A stretch of 64,000 bases of DNA. Origin: Bordetella petrii (lineage in GTDB: Bacteria > Pseudomonadota > Gammaproteobacteria > Burkholderiales > Burkholderiaceae_B). Below, in pieces: positions 17,981 to 27,200 of this stretch. The notes under the pieces were generated by a model. That model worked only from the letters and a program-made list of their open reading frames with translations. It did not search any database and was not told where the DNA came from. The stretch covers positions 620,001 through 684,000 of the forward strand of contig NC_010170.1 in the NCBI RefSeq assembly GCF_000067205.1, written 5' to 3'. Both the position numbers and the translations under genes were made by a program. Every line of letters begins with the position of its first letter. Positions within the stretch are counted from its first letter, which is position 1.

Positions 17981-18113
17981 TCCCACGTCGCCCGCCAAAG
18001 GCGGGGGCGGTGCGTTGGGCGGCGGGGTAGCCTGCGCAGCAGGCCTCGGGCGCCTGGTTGCGCCCGAGCCCGACGCACGTGCGCCGCCCCCGCCTTTGGC
18101 GGGCGGCGTGGGA
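17981..18113 (+). repeat. Branched inverted repeat with 33-nt outer arms
   Basis: The outer arms 17981-18013 and 18081-18113 pair with only two mismatches, and both are U-G pairs if read as plus-strand RNA. Each arm contains its own small hairpin (CCCGCC AAA GGCGGG and CCCGCC TTT GGCGGG). The interior holds two more: GCCTGC-GCA-GCAGGC and CTCGGGCGC...GCGCCCGAG. The strand bias of the G-U pairs favours a plus-strand RNA structure. It could be a mobile palindromic element, a 3' end or a small RNA. Confidence 0.65.
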
Positions 18114-18153
18114 CGACCGCAAGAACTCAACCCCAGGCAGCAAGCCGCTACCC

Positions 18154-18717
18154 TTATACCCCCACCAACCCATACGTCAGCCGCGCCAGCATCATCAGCG
18201 CGATCTGCGCCAAAATCAGCAGCACCAGCGGCGAGAAATCGATGGCCGAGCTGCGCGGCAAGATGCGTCGGATGGGTTCGAGCAGCGGGGCGGTCAAGGT
18301 TTGCAGCAGCGCCATCAGCGGCGACATCGGGTTGATCCACGACAGCACCGCCTGCAGCAGCGTCAGCCATACGATCAGGTTCAGCGCCCACTTCGCCACC
18401 ATCAGCAGCGATGAACCCAGCGCCGCCGGGATCAGCGAGGCTGGGATCAGCGCGCCCACGGCCAGCATCCAGACCAGCACCAGATAAACCAGCGCCGTCA
18501 GCCAGGCGGCGAACAGGCTGGACCAGTCGATAGAGTGGCCGGCCGGAATCAGTTTGCGAATGGGCAGTACCAGCCAGTTGGTGACCTGGAAAATGCCTCG
18601 TGCCAGCGGATTGAACGGGTGCAGGCGCACGGCGTGGATCCAGGCGCGCGCGATCAGGGCGGCGCCGAACAGCGTAAAAGTGATTTCAAGCAGGAAGCGG
18701 AGGATATCGCCGAACAT
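18154..18717 (-). CDS. YggT-family integral membrane protein
   Basis: A 187-residue protein with two YggT repeats, each with paired hydrophobic helices and the LHPFNPLARGIFQVTNWLVLP or MSPLMALLQTLTAPLLEPIRR-type segment (shown here shortened). Family members have been linked to osmotic tolerance and to cell-division or SecYEG-associated functions, without an agreed role. The start at 18717 (MFGDILRFLLE) is the family N-terminus; 26 extra residues from a start at 18795 look non-membrane and unlikely. It lies downstream of the histone-like gene but behind that gene's terminator. Confidence 0.85.
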   Translation of the reverse strand: MFGDILRFLLEITFTLFGAALIARAWIHAVRLHPFNPLARGIFQVTNWLVLPIRKLIPAGHSIDWSSLFAAWLTALVYLVLVWMLAVGALIPASLIPAALGSSLLMVAKWALNLIVWLTLLQAVLSWINPMSPLMALLQTLTAPLLEPIRRILPRSSAIDFSPLVLLILAQIALMMLARLTYGLVGV

Positions 18718-18831
18718 ATGGGACAGTCTGCCAAAAGGTAACTGCTTATTGTCGCACGGCCTCACGGCAGTGCGCGCGGGCGGGGGCACGCCCACAAAGC
18801 GCGTCGCGGCATACCACAGCCGCCAGAAAGC

Positions 18832-18862
18832 AAAAACCGCCTGGCCGAAGCCAGGCGGTTTG
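18832..18862 (-). terminator. Rho-independent terminator of the histone-like gene
   Basis: A perfect 12-bp stem, AAACCGCCTGGC / GCCAGGCGGTTT (18834-18845 and 18850-18861), closes a four-base loop. On the minus strand it is followed by T-rich sequence. It is located 34 bases past the stop of the histone-like gene and upstream of yggT. Confidence 0.85.
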
Positions 18863-18894
18863 AGGATACCGCTAGTGAACGGCTACCGTCCGTA

Positions 18895-19524
18895 TTACGG
18901 ACGGCCGCCCGTCGGGAACGGCCACGACGCGGCGGGGTTCAGCGCGGTTTTCGCGCCCGGGGCGGCCGCCGTGGAAGGCGGCGTGGCGGGCTTCTTGGGG
19001 GCAGCCTTTTTAGCGGCAGGCTTCTTGGCGGCAGCCTTCTTGGCGGCAGGCTTCTTCGCAGCAGCCTTCTTCGCCGGCGCCTTCTTGGCTACCGCTTTCT
19101 TGGCAGCTTTCTTGGCGGGGGCCTTTTTGGCCGCTTTCTTGGCAGGCGCCTTCTTGACCGCTTTCTTGACGGCCTTCTTGGCTACTGCTTTCTTGACGGC
19201 TTTCTTGGCCGGAGCCTTTTTGACCGCTTTCTTCACGGTCTTCTTGGCAGCGACTTTCTTGACAGCCTTCTTGGCAACCGCTTTCTTCACCGCCTTCTTG
19301 GCAGCGGCTTTCTTCACGGTTTTCTTGGCGGCGGTCTTCTTCACTGCCGGCTTCTTGGCTGCCGTTTTCTTCACGGCGGGTTTCTTGGCCGCAACCTTCT
19401 TGGCCGCAACCTTCTTCACGGCGACTTTCTTGACGGCCTTCTTGGCCGGGGCTTTCTTGGCCGCGGCCTTCTTGGCGGCGGGTTTCTTCACCGCTTTCTT
19501 GGCGGCTTTCTTGGCTGTTGCCAT
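18895..19524 (-). CDS. Histone H1-like lysine/alanine-rich DNA-binding protein (BpH1 type)
   Basis: A 209-residue protein composed almost wholly of A/K/V/P repeats such as AAKKAVKK, KKAPAKKA and KKTAAKKPAVKK, resembling eukaryotic histone H1 tails and the Bordetella BpH1 protein. Such proteins bind DNA non-specifically and compact the nucleoid. The last ~35 residues (PATPPSTAAAPGAK...) are not lysine-rich and end in WPFPTGGRP. The start at 19524 is chosen because AAGGAG is 7 bases upstream; ATG 19530 is too close to it. Repeat number in this family varies between strains by slippage. Confidence 0.92.
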   Translation of the reverse strand: MATAKKAAKKAVKKPAAKKAAAKKAPAKKAVKKVAVKKVAAKKVAAKKPAVKKTAAKKPAVKKTAAKKTVKKAAAKKAVKKAVAKKAVKKVAAKKTVKKAVKKAPAKKAVKKAVAKKAVKKAVKKAPAKKAAKKAPAKKAAKKAVAKKAPAKKAAAKKPAAKKAAAKKPAAKKAAPKKPATPPSTAAAPGAKTALNPAASWPFPTGGRP

Positions 19525-19839
19525 GGTCATGCTCCTTAGGTTCAGGGGTCCCAGAACTTAAACCCGTGCCACCATCCGCCGAAAAACGGATCGCGCCCGG
19601 GCTATTCATCGGCGCATGCCGCTGTCCCATGCGGGCGACAGCTACTACGGTTTGCGCTAATGAATTCGGCACAGCCATTTGATATGGCCCCCGCACTATG
19701 CGCGAGCCATCTCAAATGGCGCCGGCAGGCGCCCGACATCGGGCGACCTACCGCTTGGTACTGCGTATTCGAATACCCAGGCCGACGGAGCCGGCATCGG
19801 GTCGCCACGCAAGCCACTGCGCGCGGCGACCGATGCGCA
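19525..19839. other. Intergenic region between nrdB and the histone-like gene, no gene seen
   Basis: This 315-bp spacer has no convincing coding frame or hairpin with a T-tract. It must hold the minus-strand promoter of the histone-like gene, but no clear pair of hexamers was recognised. Confidence 0.5.
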
Positions 19840-21030
19840 TCATTCCCAGCTCAGCGTTCCGCCGGTCTGGTATTCGATCACGCGTGTTTCGAAAAAGTTG
19901 CGTTCCTTTTTAAGGTCGATCATTTCCGCCATCCACGGGAAGGGGTTTTCCTCCTGGGGATACAGCGGTTCTATCCCAATTTGCTGGCAACGGCGATTGG
20001 CGATGAAGCGCAGGTACGACTTGAACATAGGTGCGTTCAAGCCCAGCACGCCGCGCGGCATCGTGTCTTCGGCGTAAGCGTATTCGAGTTCTACCGCCTT
20101 CTGGAACAGGCCGCGGATTTCCTCGCGGAATTCCGGCGTCCACAGATGGGGGTTTTCCAGCTTGATGGTGTTGATCAGGTCGATGCCGAAATTGCAATGC
20201 ATGGATTCATCGCGCAGGATGTACATGTATTGCTCGGCGGCGCCGGTCATCTTGTTCTGGCGGCCCAGCGCCAGGATCTGCGTGAACCCCACGTAGAAGA
20301 ACAGGCCTTCCATCAGGCACGCAAACACGATCAGCGACTTCAGCAGTTTCTGGTCGGATTCGGGGGTGCCGGTATGGAAGGTGGGGTCGGCGATGGCTTC
20401 GATGAACGGAATCAGGAATTCGTCTTTGGCGCGAATGGACGGGACTTCGTTGTAGGCATTGAAGATCTCGGCTTCGTCCAGGTCGAGGCTTTCGACGATG
20501 TACTGATAGGCGTGCGTGTGGATGGCTTCTTCGAACGCCTGGCGCAGCAGGAACTGGCGGCATTCAGGCGCCGTGATGTGGCGGTAGGTGCCCAGCACGA
20601 TGTTGTTCGCGGCCAGCGAGTCGGCCGTGACGAAGAAACCCAGGTTGCGCTTGACGATGCGGCGTTCGTCCTCGGTGAGCCCGTTGGGGTTCTTCCAGAG
20701 GGCGATGTCGCGCGACATGTTGATTTCCTGCGGCATCCAGTGGTTGGCGCAGGTGGCCAGGTATTTTTCCCAGGCCCATTTGTATTTGAACGGCACCAGC
20801 TGGTTGACGTCGGTCTTGCCGTTGATGATGCGCTTGTCGGCAACCTTGACGCGATGCGCGGCGGCATCGTCGCTGCTTTGCAGGCTGGCCGCATGCTGCG
20901 GCGCGGCCGGGGTAGGCAGTGCCGCGTCGCCGAACACGCCGGTGGCGGCGCGGGCCGGCTGCCCGCCCGCCGCGGGGGCGGGCGATTGCGCCGGTTGCAC
21001 TGCGAGTTTGTCGTCTTCCCAATTAAGCAT
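19840..21030 (-). CDS. nrdB: Class Ia ribonucleotide reductase small (beta) subunit
   Basis: A 396-residue R2 protein that houses the diiron-tyrosyl radical cofactor. Iron ligands are visible in the FEEAIHTHAY and RDESMHCNFGID helices, and the acidic and tyrosine region lies in the EIFNAYNEVPS context. The C-terminus YQTGGTLSWE is the peptide that docks to NrdA. The N-terminal ~60 residues are an Ala/Pro-rich extension typical of betaproteobacterial R2. The start at 21030 (MLNWEDD) is the family start. It follows nrdA after 23 bases and is surely co-transcribed. Confidence 0.96.
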   Translation of the reverse strand: MLNWEDDKLAVQPAQSPAPAAGGQPARAATGVFGDAALPTPAAPQHAASLQSSDDAAAHRVKVADKRIINGKTDVNQLVPFKYKWAWEKYLATCANHWMPQEINMSRDIALWKNPNGLTEDERRIVKRNLGFFVTADSLAANNIVLGTYRHITAPECRQFLLRQAFEEAIHTHAYQYIVESLDLDEAEIFNAYNEVPSIRAKDEFLIPFIEAIADPTFHTGTPESDQKLLKSLIVFACLMEGLFFYVGFTQILALGRQNKMTGAAEQYMYILRDESMHCNFGIDLINTIKLENPHLWTPEFREEIRGLFQKAVELEYAYAEDTMPRGVLGLNAPMFKSYLRFIANRRCQQIGIEPLYPQEENPFPWMAEMIDLKKERNFFETRVIEYQTGGTLSWE

Positions 21031-21053
21031 GAATGAATTCTCCGGGCGGTGGT

Positions 21054-23978
21054 TTACTGGCAGGCTTCGCACTCTTCGAAGCCGGGATCACCCGGCCGCA
21101 TGGTGCAAACCGCCCCGAGGACTTCGGGTTCAGGCAAGTTGGGGGCTGCCGCCGTAACCGCCGTGGCGGCCTGGCCGGCGCTGACGGCGTTCAGTTCGCC
21201 GCCGCGGCCCGTGGATTTTTCGGCGCTGGTGGCGCCCAGCGTGCGCAGGTAGTAGGTGGTTTTCAGGCCACGCTGCCACGCCAGCTTGTAGGTGTCGTCG
21301 AGTTTCTTGCCCGAGGCGCCCGCCATGTAGATGTTGAGCGATTGGGCCTGGTCGATCCACTTTTGGCGACGCGACGCGCACTCGACCAGCCAGCGCGGTT
21401 CGACTTCGAACGCGGTGGCGTAGAGTTCGCGAAGTTCGGAAGGTACGCGATCGATACGGGACAGGCTGCCGTCGAAGTACTTGAGGTCGGCGACCATGAC
21501 TTCGTCCCAGAGACCGAGTTTCTTCAGGTCACGCACGAGGTAATCGTTAACGACCGTGAACTCGCCGGAGAGATTCGATTTGACGTACAAGTTCTGGAAA
21601 GTAGGTTCGATGCACGCAGATACGCCAATGATATTGGAAATTGTCGCAGTTGGGGCAATTGCGATGCAGTTCGAGTTGCGCATGCCGTGTTCTTTGATGC
21701 GCGCACGCAACGCATTCCAATCGAGCGTGCTCGATTCATCGACTTCAACATGGCCGCCGCGTTCGTCGCGCAGCATCGCCAGCGTGTCTTGCGGCAAGAT
21801 GCCGCGCGACCACAGCGAGCCTTCGTACGAAGGATAGCGGCCGCGTTCTTGCGCGAGTTCGCTCGATGCCCAGTACGCGTGATAGCACACGGCTTCCATC
21901 GAGCGGTCGGCGAATTCGACGGCGGCTTGCGAGGCGTAGGGCACGCGCATCATTTGCAGGCAGTCTTGGAAACCCATGATGCCCATGCCCACCGGACGGT
22001 GGCGCTCGTTCGAGTCCTTGGCTTTCTTGACCGCGTAGTAGTTGATGTCGATCACGTTGTCGAGCATGCGCATGGCGATGCCGACCGTGCGCTTGAGCTT
22101 GTCGTGATCGAGCTCAAAGCCGCCAGCGGCAGCCGGCTTCATGTGCGCGACCAGGTTCACCGAGCCCAGGTTGCAAACGGCGATTTCAGAATCGTTGGTG
22201 TTCAGGGTGATCTCGGTGCACAGGTTCGAGCTGTGCACCACGCCCACGTGCTGCTGCGGCGAGCGGATGTTGCACGGGTCCTTGAACGTGATCCAGGGGT
22301 GGCCGGTTTCGAACAGCATCGACAGCATCTTGCGCCACAGCGAAATGGCCGGCATTTTCTTGAACAGCTTGAGTTCGCCGCTGGCCACCTTGGCTTCGTA
22401 GCCCAGGTAGGCCTGCTCGAAGGCCTTGCCGTACTTGTCGTGCAGGTCGGGGCAGTCGGACGGCGAGAACAGGGTCCATTCGCCGTTTTCCATGACGCGC
22501 TTCATGAACAGGTCGGGAATCCAGTTGGCCGTGTTCATGTCGTGCGTGCGGCGGCGTTCGTCGCCGGTGTTCTTGCGCAGCTCGAGGAATTCTTCGATGT
22601 CCAGGTGCCACGTTTCCAGGTACGTGCACACCGCGCCCTTACGCTTGCCGCCCTGGTTCACCGCCACGGCGGTGTCGTTGACAACCTTCAGGAACGGCAC
22701 CACGCCCTGGCTTTCGCCATTGGTGCCCTTGATGTGGCTGCGCAGCGCGCGCACCGGGGTCCAGTCGTTGCCCAGGCCGCCGGCGTACTTGGCCAGCAGC
22801 GCGTTTTCCTTGATGGCGTCGTAGATGCCTTCCAGGTCGTCGGACACGGTGGTCAGGTAGCACGACGACAGCTGCGAGTGCAGGGTGCCCGAGTTGAACA
22901 GCGTGGGCGTGGAGCTCATGAAGTCGAACGACGACAGAATCTCGTAGAACTCGATGGCGCGCGCTTCGCGGTCGGACTCGCGCAGGGCCAGGCCCATCGC
23001 CACGCGCATGAAGAACACCTGCGGCAGTTCGATGCGGGTGCCGCGGATGTGCAGGAAGTAGCGGTCGTACAGGGTTTGCAGGCCCAGGTAGCCGAACTGC
23101 AGGTCGCGGCGGGCGTCCAGCGCCGCGCCGACGCGGGCCAGGTCGTACTCGGCCAGCTTGGCGTCGAGCAGGCCGCCTTCGATGCCGCGCTGGATGAAGG
23201 TGGGGAAGTACTCGGCGTAGCGCGTGGCCATGCCGGCCTGCGACACTTCTTCGCCCAGCACTTCCTTGCGGATCGTATGCAGCAGCAGGCGCGCGGTGAC
23301 CTGGCTATAGGCCGGGTCTTTTTCAACCAGCGCGCGCGCCGACAGGATGGCGGACTTGAACACCTCGTCGACGGGAATGCCGTCGTACAGGTTCTTGACC
23401 GTTTCCTTCAGGATCGCTTCGGTGTCGATGAACTCGCTCAGGCCTTCGCCGGCGGCCTCGATGGTGGCGCGCAGCGCGGCCAGGTCGAGCGGGCGGCGCA
23501 CGCCGTTGTCGACCACGTTCAGGTGGCTTTCCTGGGCGACGGCCGGCGCGGTTTTTTCCAGCACTTCGGCGGCGGCGGCGCGCTCTTGCGCGCGCTTTTC
23601 ACGGTACAGCACGTAGGCGCGGGCCACATCGTGCTCGCCCGAGCGCATCAGGGCCAGTTCGACCTGGTCCTGGATGTCTTCAATATGGAAGGTGCCGCCG
23701 GCCGGGCGGTTGCGCACCAGGGCGTTGACCGCCTGCGAGGCGAGGGTCTCGACCAGTTCGCGCACGCGCGCGGAAGCCGCGCCCTGGCCGCCGTTGACGG
23801 CCAGGAAGGCCTTGGTCATGGCGATGGCGATCTTGCTGGGCTCGAACCCCACCACGGAGCCATTGCGCCGGATGACGTTGTAGCTGGCCCACTGGCCGCC
23901 GTTGGCGTCGGCGGGAACATCGGTTTGGGAGGGCGGCACGGCGGAAGGCCGGGTCACAGAGGCGATCGTAGTCTGCAT
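21054..23978 (-). CDS. nrdA: Class Ia ribonucleotide reductase large (alpha) subunit
   Basis: A 974-residue R1 subunit that reduces ribonucleoside diphosphates. An N-terminal ATP-cone (about residues 30-120, with VIRRNGSVVGFEPSKI) provides overall allosteric control. The barrel carries SSNLCTEITLNT and VCNLGSVNL with active-site residues, and the C-terminus ends GFEECEACQ with the redox-shuttle cysteines. The start at 23978 has AGGAGCTTCC just upstream; the upstream reading frame to 24152 is not used. It is the first gene of nrdAB, and two NrdR-like boxes lie 140-190 bases upstream. Confidence 0.97.
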   Translation of the reverse strand: MQTTIASVTRPSAVPPSQTDVPADANGGQWASYNVIRRNGSVVGFEPSKIAIAMTKAFLAVNGGQGAASARVRELVETLASQAVNALVRNRPAGGTFHIEDIQDQVELALMRSGEHDVARAYVLYREKRAQERAAAAEVLEKTAPAVAQESHLNVVDNGVRRPLDLAALRATIEAAGEGLSEFIDTEAILKETVKNLYDGIPVDEVFKSAILSARALVEKDPAYSQVTARLLLHTIRKEVLGEEVSQAGMATRYAEYFPTFIQRGIEGGLLDAKLAEYDLARVGAALDARRDLQFGYLGLQTLYDRYFLHIRGTRIELPQVFFMRVAMGLALRESDREARAIEFYEILSSFDFMSSTPTLFNSGTLHSQLSSCYLTTVSDDLEGIYDAIKENALLAKYAGGLGNDWTPVRALRSHIKGTNGESQGVVPFLKVVNDTAVAVNQGGKRKGAVCTYLETWHLDIEEFLELRKNTGDERRRTHDMNTANWIPDLFMKRVMENGEWTLFSPSDCPDLHDKYGKAFEQAYLGYEAKVASGELKLFKKMPAISLWRKMLSMLFETGHPWITFKDPCNIRSPQQHVGVVHSSNLCTEITLNTNDSEIAVCNLGSVNLVAHMKPAAAGGFELDHDKLKRTVGIAMRMLDNVIDINYYAVKKAKDSNERHRPVGMGIMGFQDCLQMMRVPYASQAAVEFADRSMEAVCYHAYWASSELAQERGRYPSYEGSLWSRGILPQDTLAMLRDERGGHVEVDESSTLDWNALRARIKEHGMRNSNCIAIAPTATISNIIGVSACIEPTFQNLYVKSNLSGEFTVVNDYLVRDLKKLGLWDEVMVADLKYFDGSLSRIDRVPSELRELYATAFEVEPRWLVECASRRQKWIDQAQSLNIYMAGASGKKLDDTYKLAWQRGLKTTYYLRTLGATSAEKSTGRGGELNAVSAGQAATAVTAAAPNLPEPEVLGAVCTMRPGDPGFEECEACQ

Positions 23979-24117
23979 GGAAGCTCCTGTGGAAATAGCG
24001 GATAACGCATGGGACGTGCCCATGCCGGGTGCTGATGTATCTGGAGAGGGGGGTCGTACGGTGCCGGTGCGAACGCCCGGCTGCGCCAGGCGGAAGTGAA
24101 TCCGACTATTCTGACGA

Positions 24118-24133
24118 CCACTACATATAGTGT
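24118..24133 (-). promoter_or_regulatory. NrdR box 1 upstream of nrdA
   Basis: The 16-mer CCACTACATATAGTGT matches the known NrdR operator pattern, an AT-rich palindrome of the ACACTATATATAGTGT type. NrdR is an ATP-cone repressor of ribonucleotide reductase operons that binds paired boxes. Confidence 0.75.
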
Positions 24134-24148
24134 AACACCCCTCGTATG

Positions 24149-24164
24149 GCACTAATTCTAGTGA
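24149..24164 (-). promoter_or_regulatory. NrdR box 2 upstream of nrdA
   Basis: The 16-mer GCACTAATTCTAGTGA lies exactly 31 bases from the first box, start to start, so both sites face the same side of the helix. This spacing is the norm for NrdR box pairs and strengthens both calls. Confidence 0.72.
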
Positions 24165-24174
24165 TGAGGGGAGG

Positions 24175-24206
24175 GGGGAACAAGGAGAACTCGATCCTCG
24201 TTCCCC
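24175..24206. terminator. Hairpin between the ior gene end and the nrdA regulatory region
   Basis: The arms GGGGAACAAGGA and TCCTCGTTCCCC pair with one mismatch around an 8-base loop. It lies 77 bases past the stop of the minus-strand ferredoxin oxidoreductase gene and could insulate nrdAB from it. There is no T-tract, so the role is uncertain. Confidence 0.45.
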
Positions 24207-24282
24207 AATTAATTGCGACTAAATGTAACGCGCTAGCTGGTAAGGCGCGTATGGCATGGTTTTCGCATTTCAGGCCCCGATT

Positions 24283-27200
24283 TCATGCGCTTTTGCGCGC
24301 GGAAACCGCCGGAGAGCCCGATGGACCATAGTGTTGCAACATCTGCTCCAGGCGCTGCCGGTAGTGTGTCACGCTAGCCACCTTGACGTGCCCAAAGCCC
24401 CGCACCTGCTCGGGCAACGCCGCGATACCCGCCGCCTGGACCAGGTTGGCCGGCGACAGGTGCTTCAGCAGAGTCTCTACCGTCTGGCGGTACTCCTGGA
24501 TCAGCTGGCGCTCCATGCGCCGTTCGGCGCTGTGGCCGAACGGGTCCAGCCAGGTGCCGCGCAGGCCCTTCAGACGCGCCAGGAGCCGCATGGCCGGCCA
24601 GGCGGCCGGCCCCAGCGCAAGCTTGCGGGGAATGCCGGTGTGCGGGTCCTTGCGCGCCAGCAGCGGCGGCGCCATATGAAAGCGCAGGGTGTAGCCGTCT
24701 TCGAACTGCTCGCGCAGTTGCTGCCGGAAGCTGCCGTCGGTATACAGCCGCGCGACTTCGTATTCGTCTTTATAGGCCATCAGCTTGAACAGGCTGCGGG
24801 CCACCGCCATGGCCAGCCGCGGCGTGCGCGCCGTGGGCGCCAGCTCGCGCTCGCGCTGCGCCACCCGGTCGACCAGTTCCCGGTACTGGCGGGCGTACGC
24901 GGCGTTCTGGTAGGCGGTCAGGTCGCGCTCGCGGCGCGCCACGGCGCGCTCGAACGATTCGGGCACGTGCAGCTGCACCACCTGCGCCGCCGGGCGCAGC
25001 GCGTCTTCGAGCGCCTGTGGCTGGTGCGCCGCCAGGCGGCCGGCCTCGAAGGCGTCCCGGTTGGCCTGCACGGCCACGCCGTTGAGCTCGATGGCGCGCG
25101 CCAGCGCGGCGTGCGACAGCGGCACCGCGCCGCGCTGCCAGGCGTAGCCCAGCATGAACATGTTCGACAGAATGCTGTCGCCGAACAGCGCCAGCGCGGC
25201 CTGGTGCGCGTCGAGCGCGGCCGTGCGGGCCTCGCCCGCGGCATGGCGGATCTTGGCCAGCAGCGCTTCGGGCCGCAGCGCCGCATCGGGGTTTCGGGTG
25301 AATTCCGATACCGGCGCCACGTAAGTGTTGACCACCACCTGCGTGTGCCCGCGGCGCAGCGCGCCCAGCGAATCGGGCGCTACCGCGGCCACCGGGTCGC
25401 ACAGGATCGCGGCGTCGGCCTGTTGCCAGTCGAGCCGCACCGGGCCTTCGGGGGCGTGGGGCGGGGCCAGCCGGATGTGGCTGACGACCGTGCCGCCTTT
25501 CTGGGCCAGGCCGGTCAGGTCCAGCACCGAGGCAGACAGGCCCTGCAGGTGCGCGGCCACTGACACGATCGCGCCTATAGTAATGACGCCGGTGCCGCCC
25601 ATGCCCGCCACCAGCATGCGGTAGGGTTGCTCGGGCGCGTGGGCGGGCGGCAGGGGCAGCGCGTCCAGGTGCCGCCGCCAGGCCGGCGCGCCGGGCGTCG
25701 GGGCGGCCCGCTTGCGCAGCGTGCCGTCCAGCACCGACACGAAGCTGGGGCAGAAGCCTTCGGCGCAGGAATAGTCTTTATTGCAGCTCGACTGGTCGAT
25801 GGCGCGCTTGCGGCCATAAGGGGTTTCCAGCGGCACGATAGACAGGCAGTTCGACTGCACGCCGCAATCGCCGCAACCTTCGCACACGGCGCTATTGATC
25901 AGCAGGCGGCGCGGCGGGTCGGGAAACTGCTGCTTCTTGCGCCGCCGCCGCTTCTCGGCCGCGCAGGTCTGGTCGTGGATCAGCACGGTGACGCCGGGCG
26001 TGGCGCGCAATTCGCGCTGCAGGGCGTCGAGTTCGCGCCGATGGTGCACGGTGACGCCGGCCGGCAGCTCCACCCCCTGGTATTTGGCGGGTTCGTCGGT
26101 GGTGACCACGATGCGCGCCACGTTTTCGCCGCGCAGTTGCTGGCAAATCTGCGGCACCGAGATCGGGCCGTCCACCGGCTGGCCGCCGGTCATGGCGACC
26201 GCGTCGTTGAACAGGATCTTGTAGGTGATGTTGGCGCGCGCCGCCACCGCCTGGCGGATCGCCAGGTAGCCGGAATGATAATAGGTGCCTTCGCCCATGT
26301 TCTGGAACACGTGCGGCATCTCTATATAGCGCGACAGGCCGATCCAGTCGGCGCCTTCACCGCCCATCTGGGTCAGGCCGCCGGTATCGCGGTCCATCCA
26401 CGCGGCCATGTAGTGGCAACCCACGCCGGCCAGCGCCTGGCTGCCTTCGGGCACTTTGGTCGAGCTATTGTGCGGGCAGCCCGAACAGAAATAGGGGCGC
26501 CGGCGCATGCCATCGGCGTCGTTGGACAGCGGCGCCGGACAGGCGAGCGCGGCCGGGTCGGCGGCGCTGCGCAGGCCGGCCGTGCGCGCCAGCCATGCGG
26601 CCAGCGGCGCAGCCAGCAGCGACGGCCGCAGTTGCCCGGCCGATGGCACCAGGGGCTCGCCATCCAGGCCGGTCTTGCCGGCCACGCCGGGGCGCGCGGG
26701 CAAGTTGTACAGCAGGTCCTTGATCTGGCCCTCTACCACCGCGCCTTTTTCTTCGATCACCAGAATATGCGACAAGCCGCGCGCGAAGTCATGCAGCCGG
26801 CCGGCGTCCAGCGGCCAGGTCAGGCCAGGCTTATAGATGCGCACCGGCGTATCGGCCGCCCACGGGTCGATGCCCAGCCGGGCCAGGGCTTCCAGGGTAT
26901 CCAGGTGTGCCTTGCCCACGGTCACCAGGCCCACGCGCGCGTGGGGCGCGGCGCAGACCAGGCGGTCGATTGAATGGCGCCGCGCGAAGGCGCGCACGGC
27001 GCGCAGGCGCTTCTGCATGCGCAGTTCCACCGCCGGCGAAAGAAAGTCGCGCGCGGTGTATTCCAGCGCTTCGGGCGGCAGGTCGGGATCGGCCGGCATG
27101 TCGTAGCGGGCGGGCGGCGCCGGCGTATATGCCTGGCCGCTTTCCACCGTTTCGGAAATGGCCTTGAACGCCACCCACGCGCCGCTGTAGCGCGACAGCG

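Larger units (their letters stand above)
17668..18153. other. 486-bp non-coding junction rich in hairpins and repeats
   Basis: No supportable gene lies here. It contains hairpins directly after the lipoprotein gene, a degenerate stretch with repeated AGCGGCGCCTG and TTCGCATTCAGC words (about 17750-17870), one copy of the dispersed palindrome and a large branched inverted repeat. It separates two convergent genes. Confidence 0.7.

Noticed and set aside
21033..24005. A 990-codon open frame on the plus strand opposite nrdA
   Set aside because: It mirrors the codon pattern of the high-GC nrdA gene, reads as His/Arg/Gln/Val-rich sequence without motifs, and nrdA is certain.
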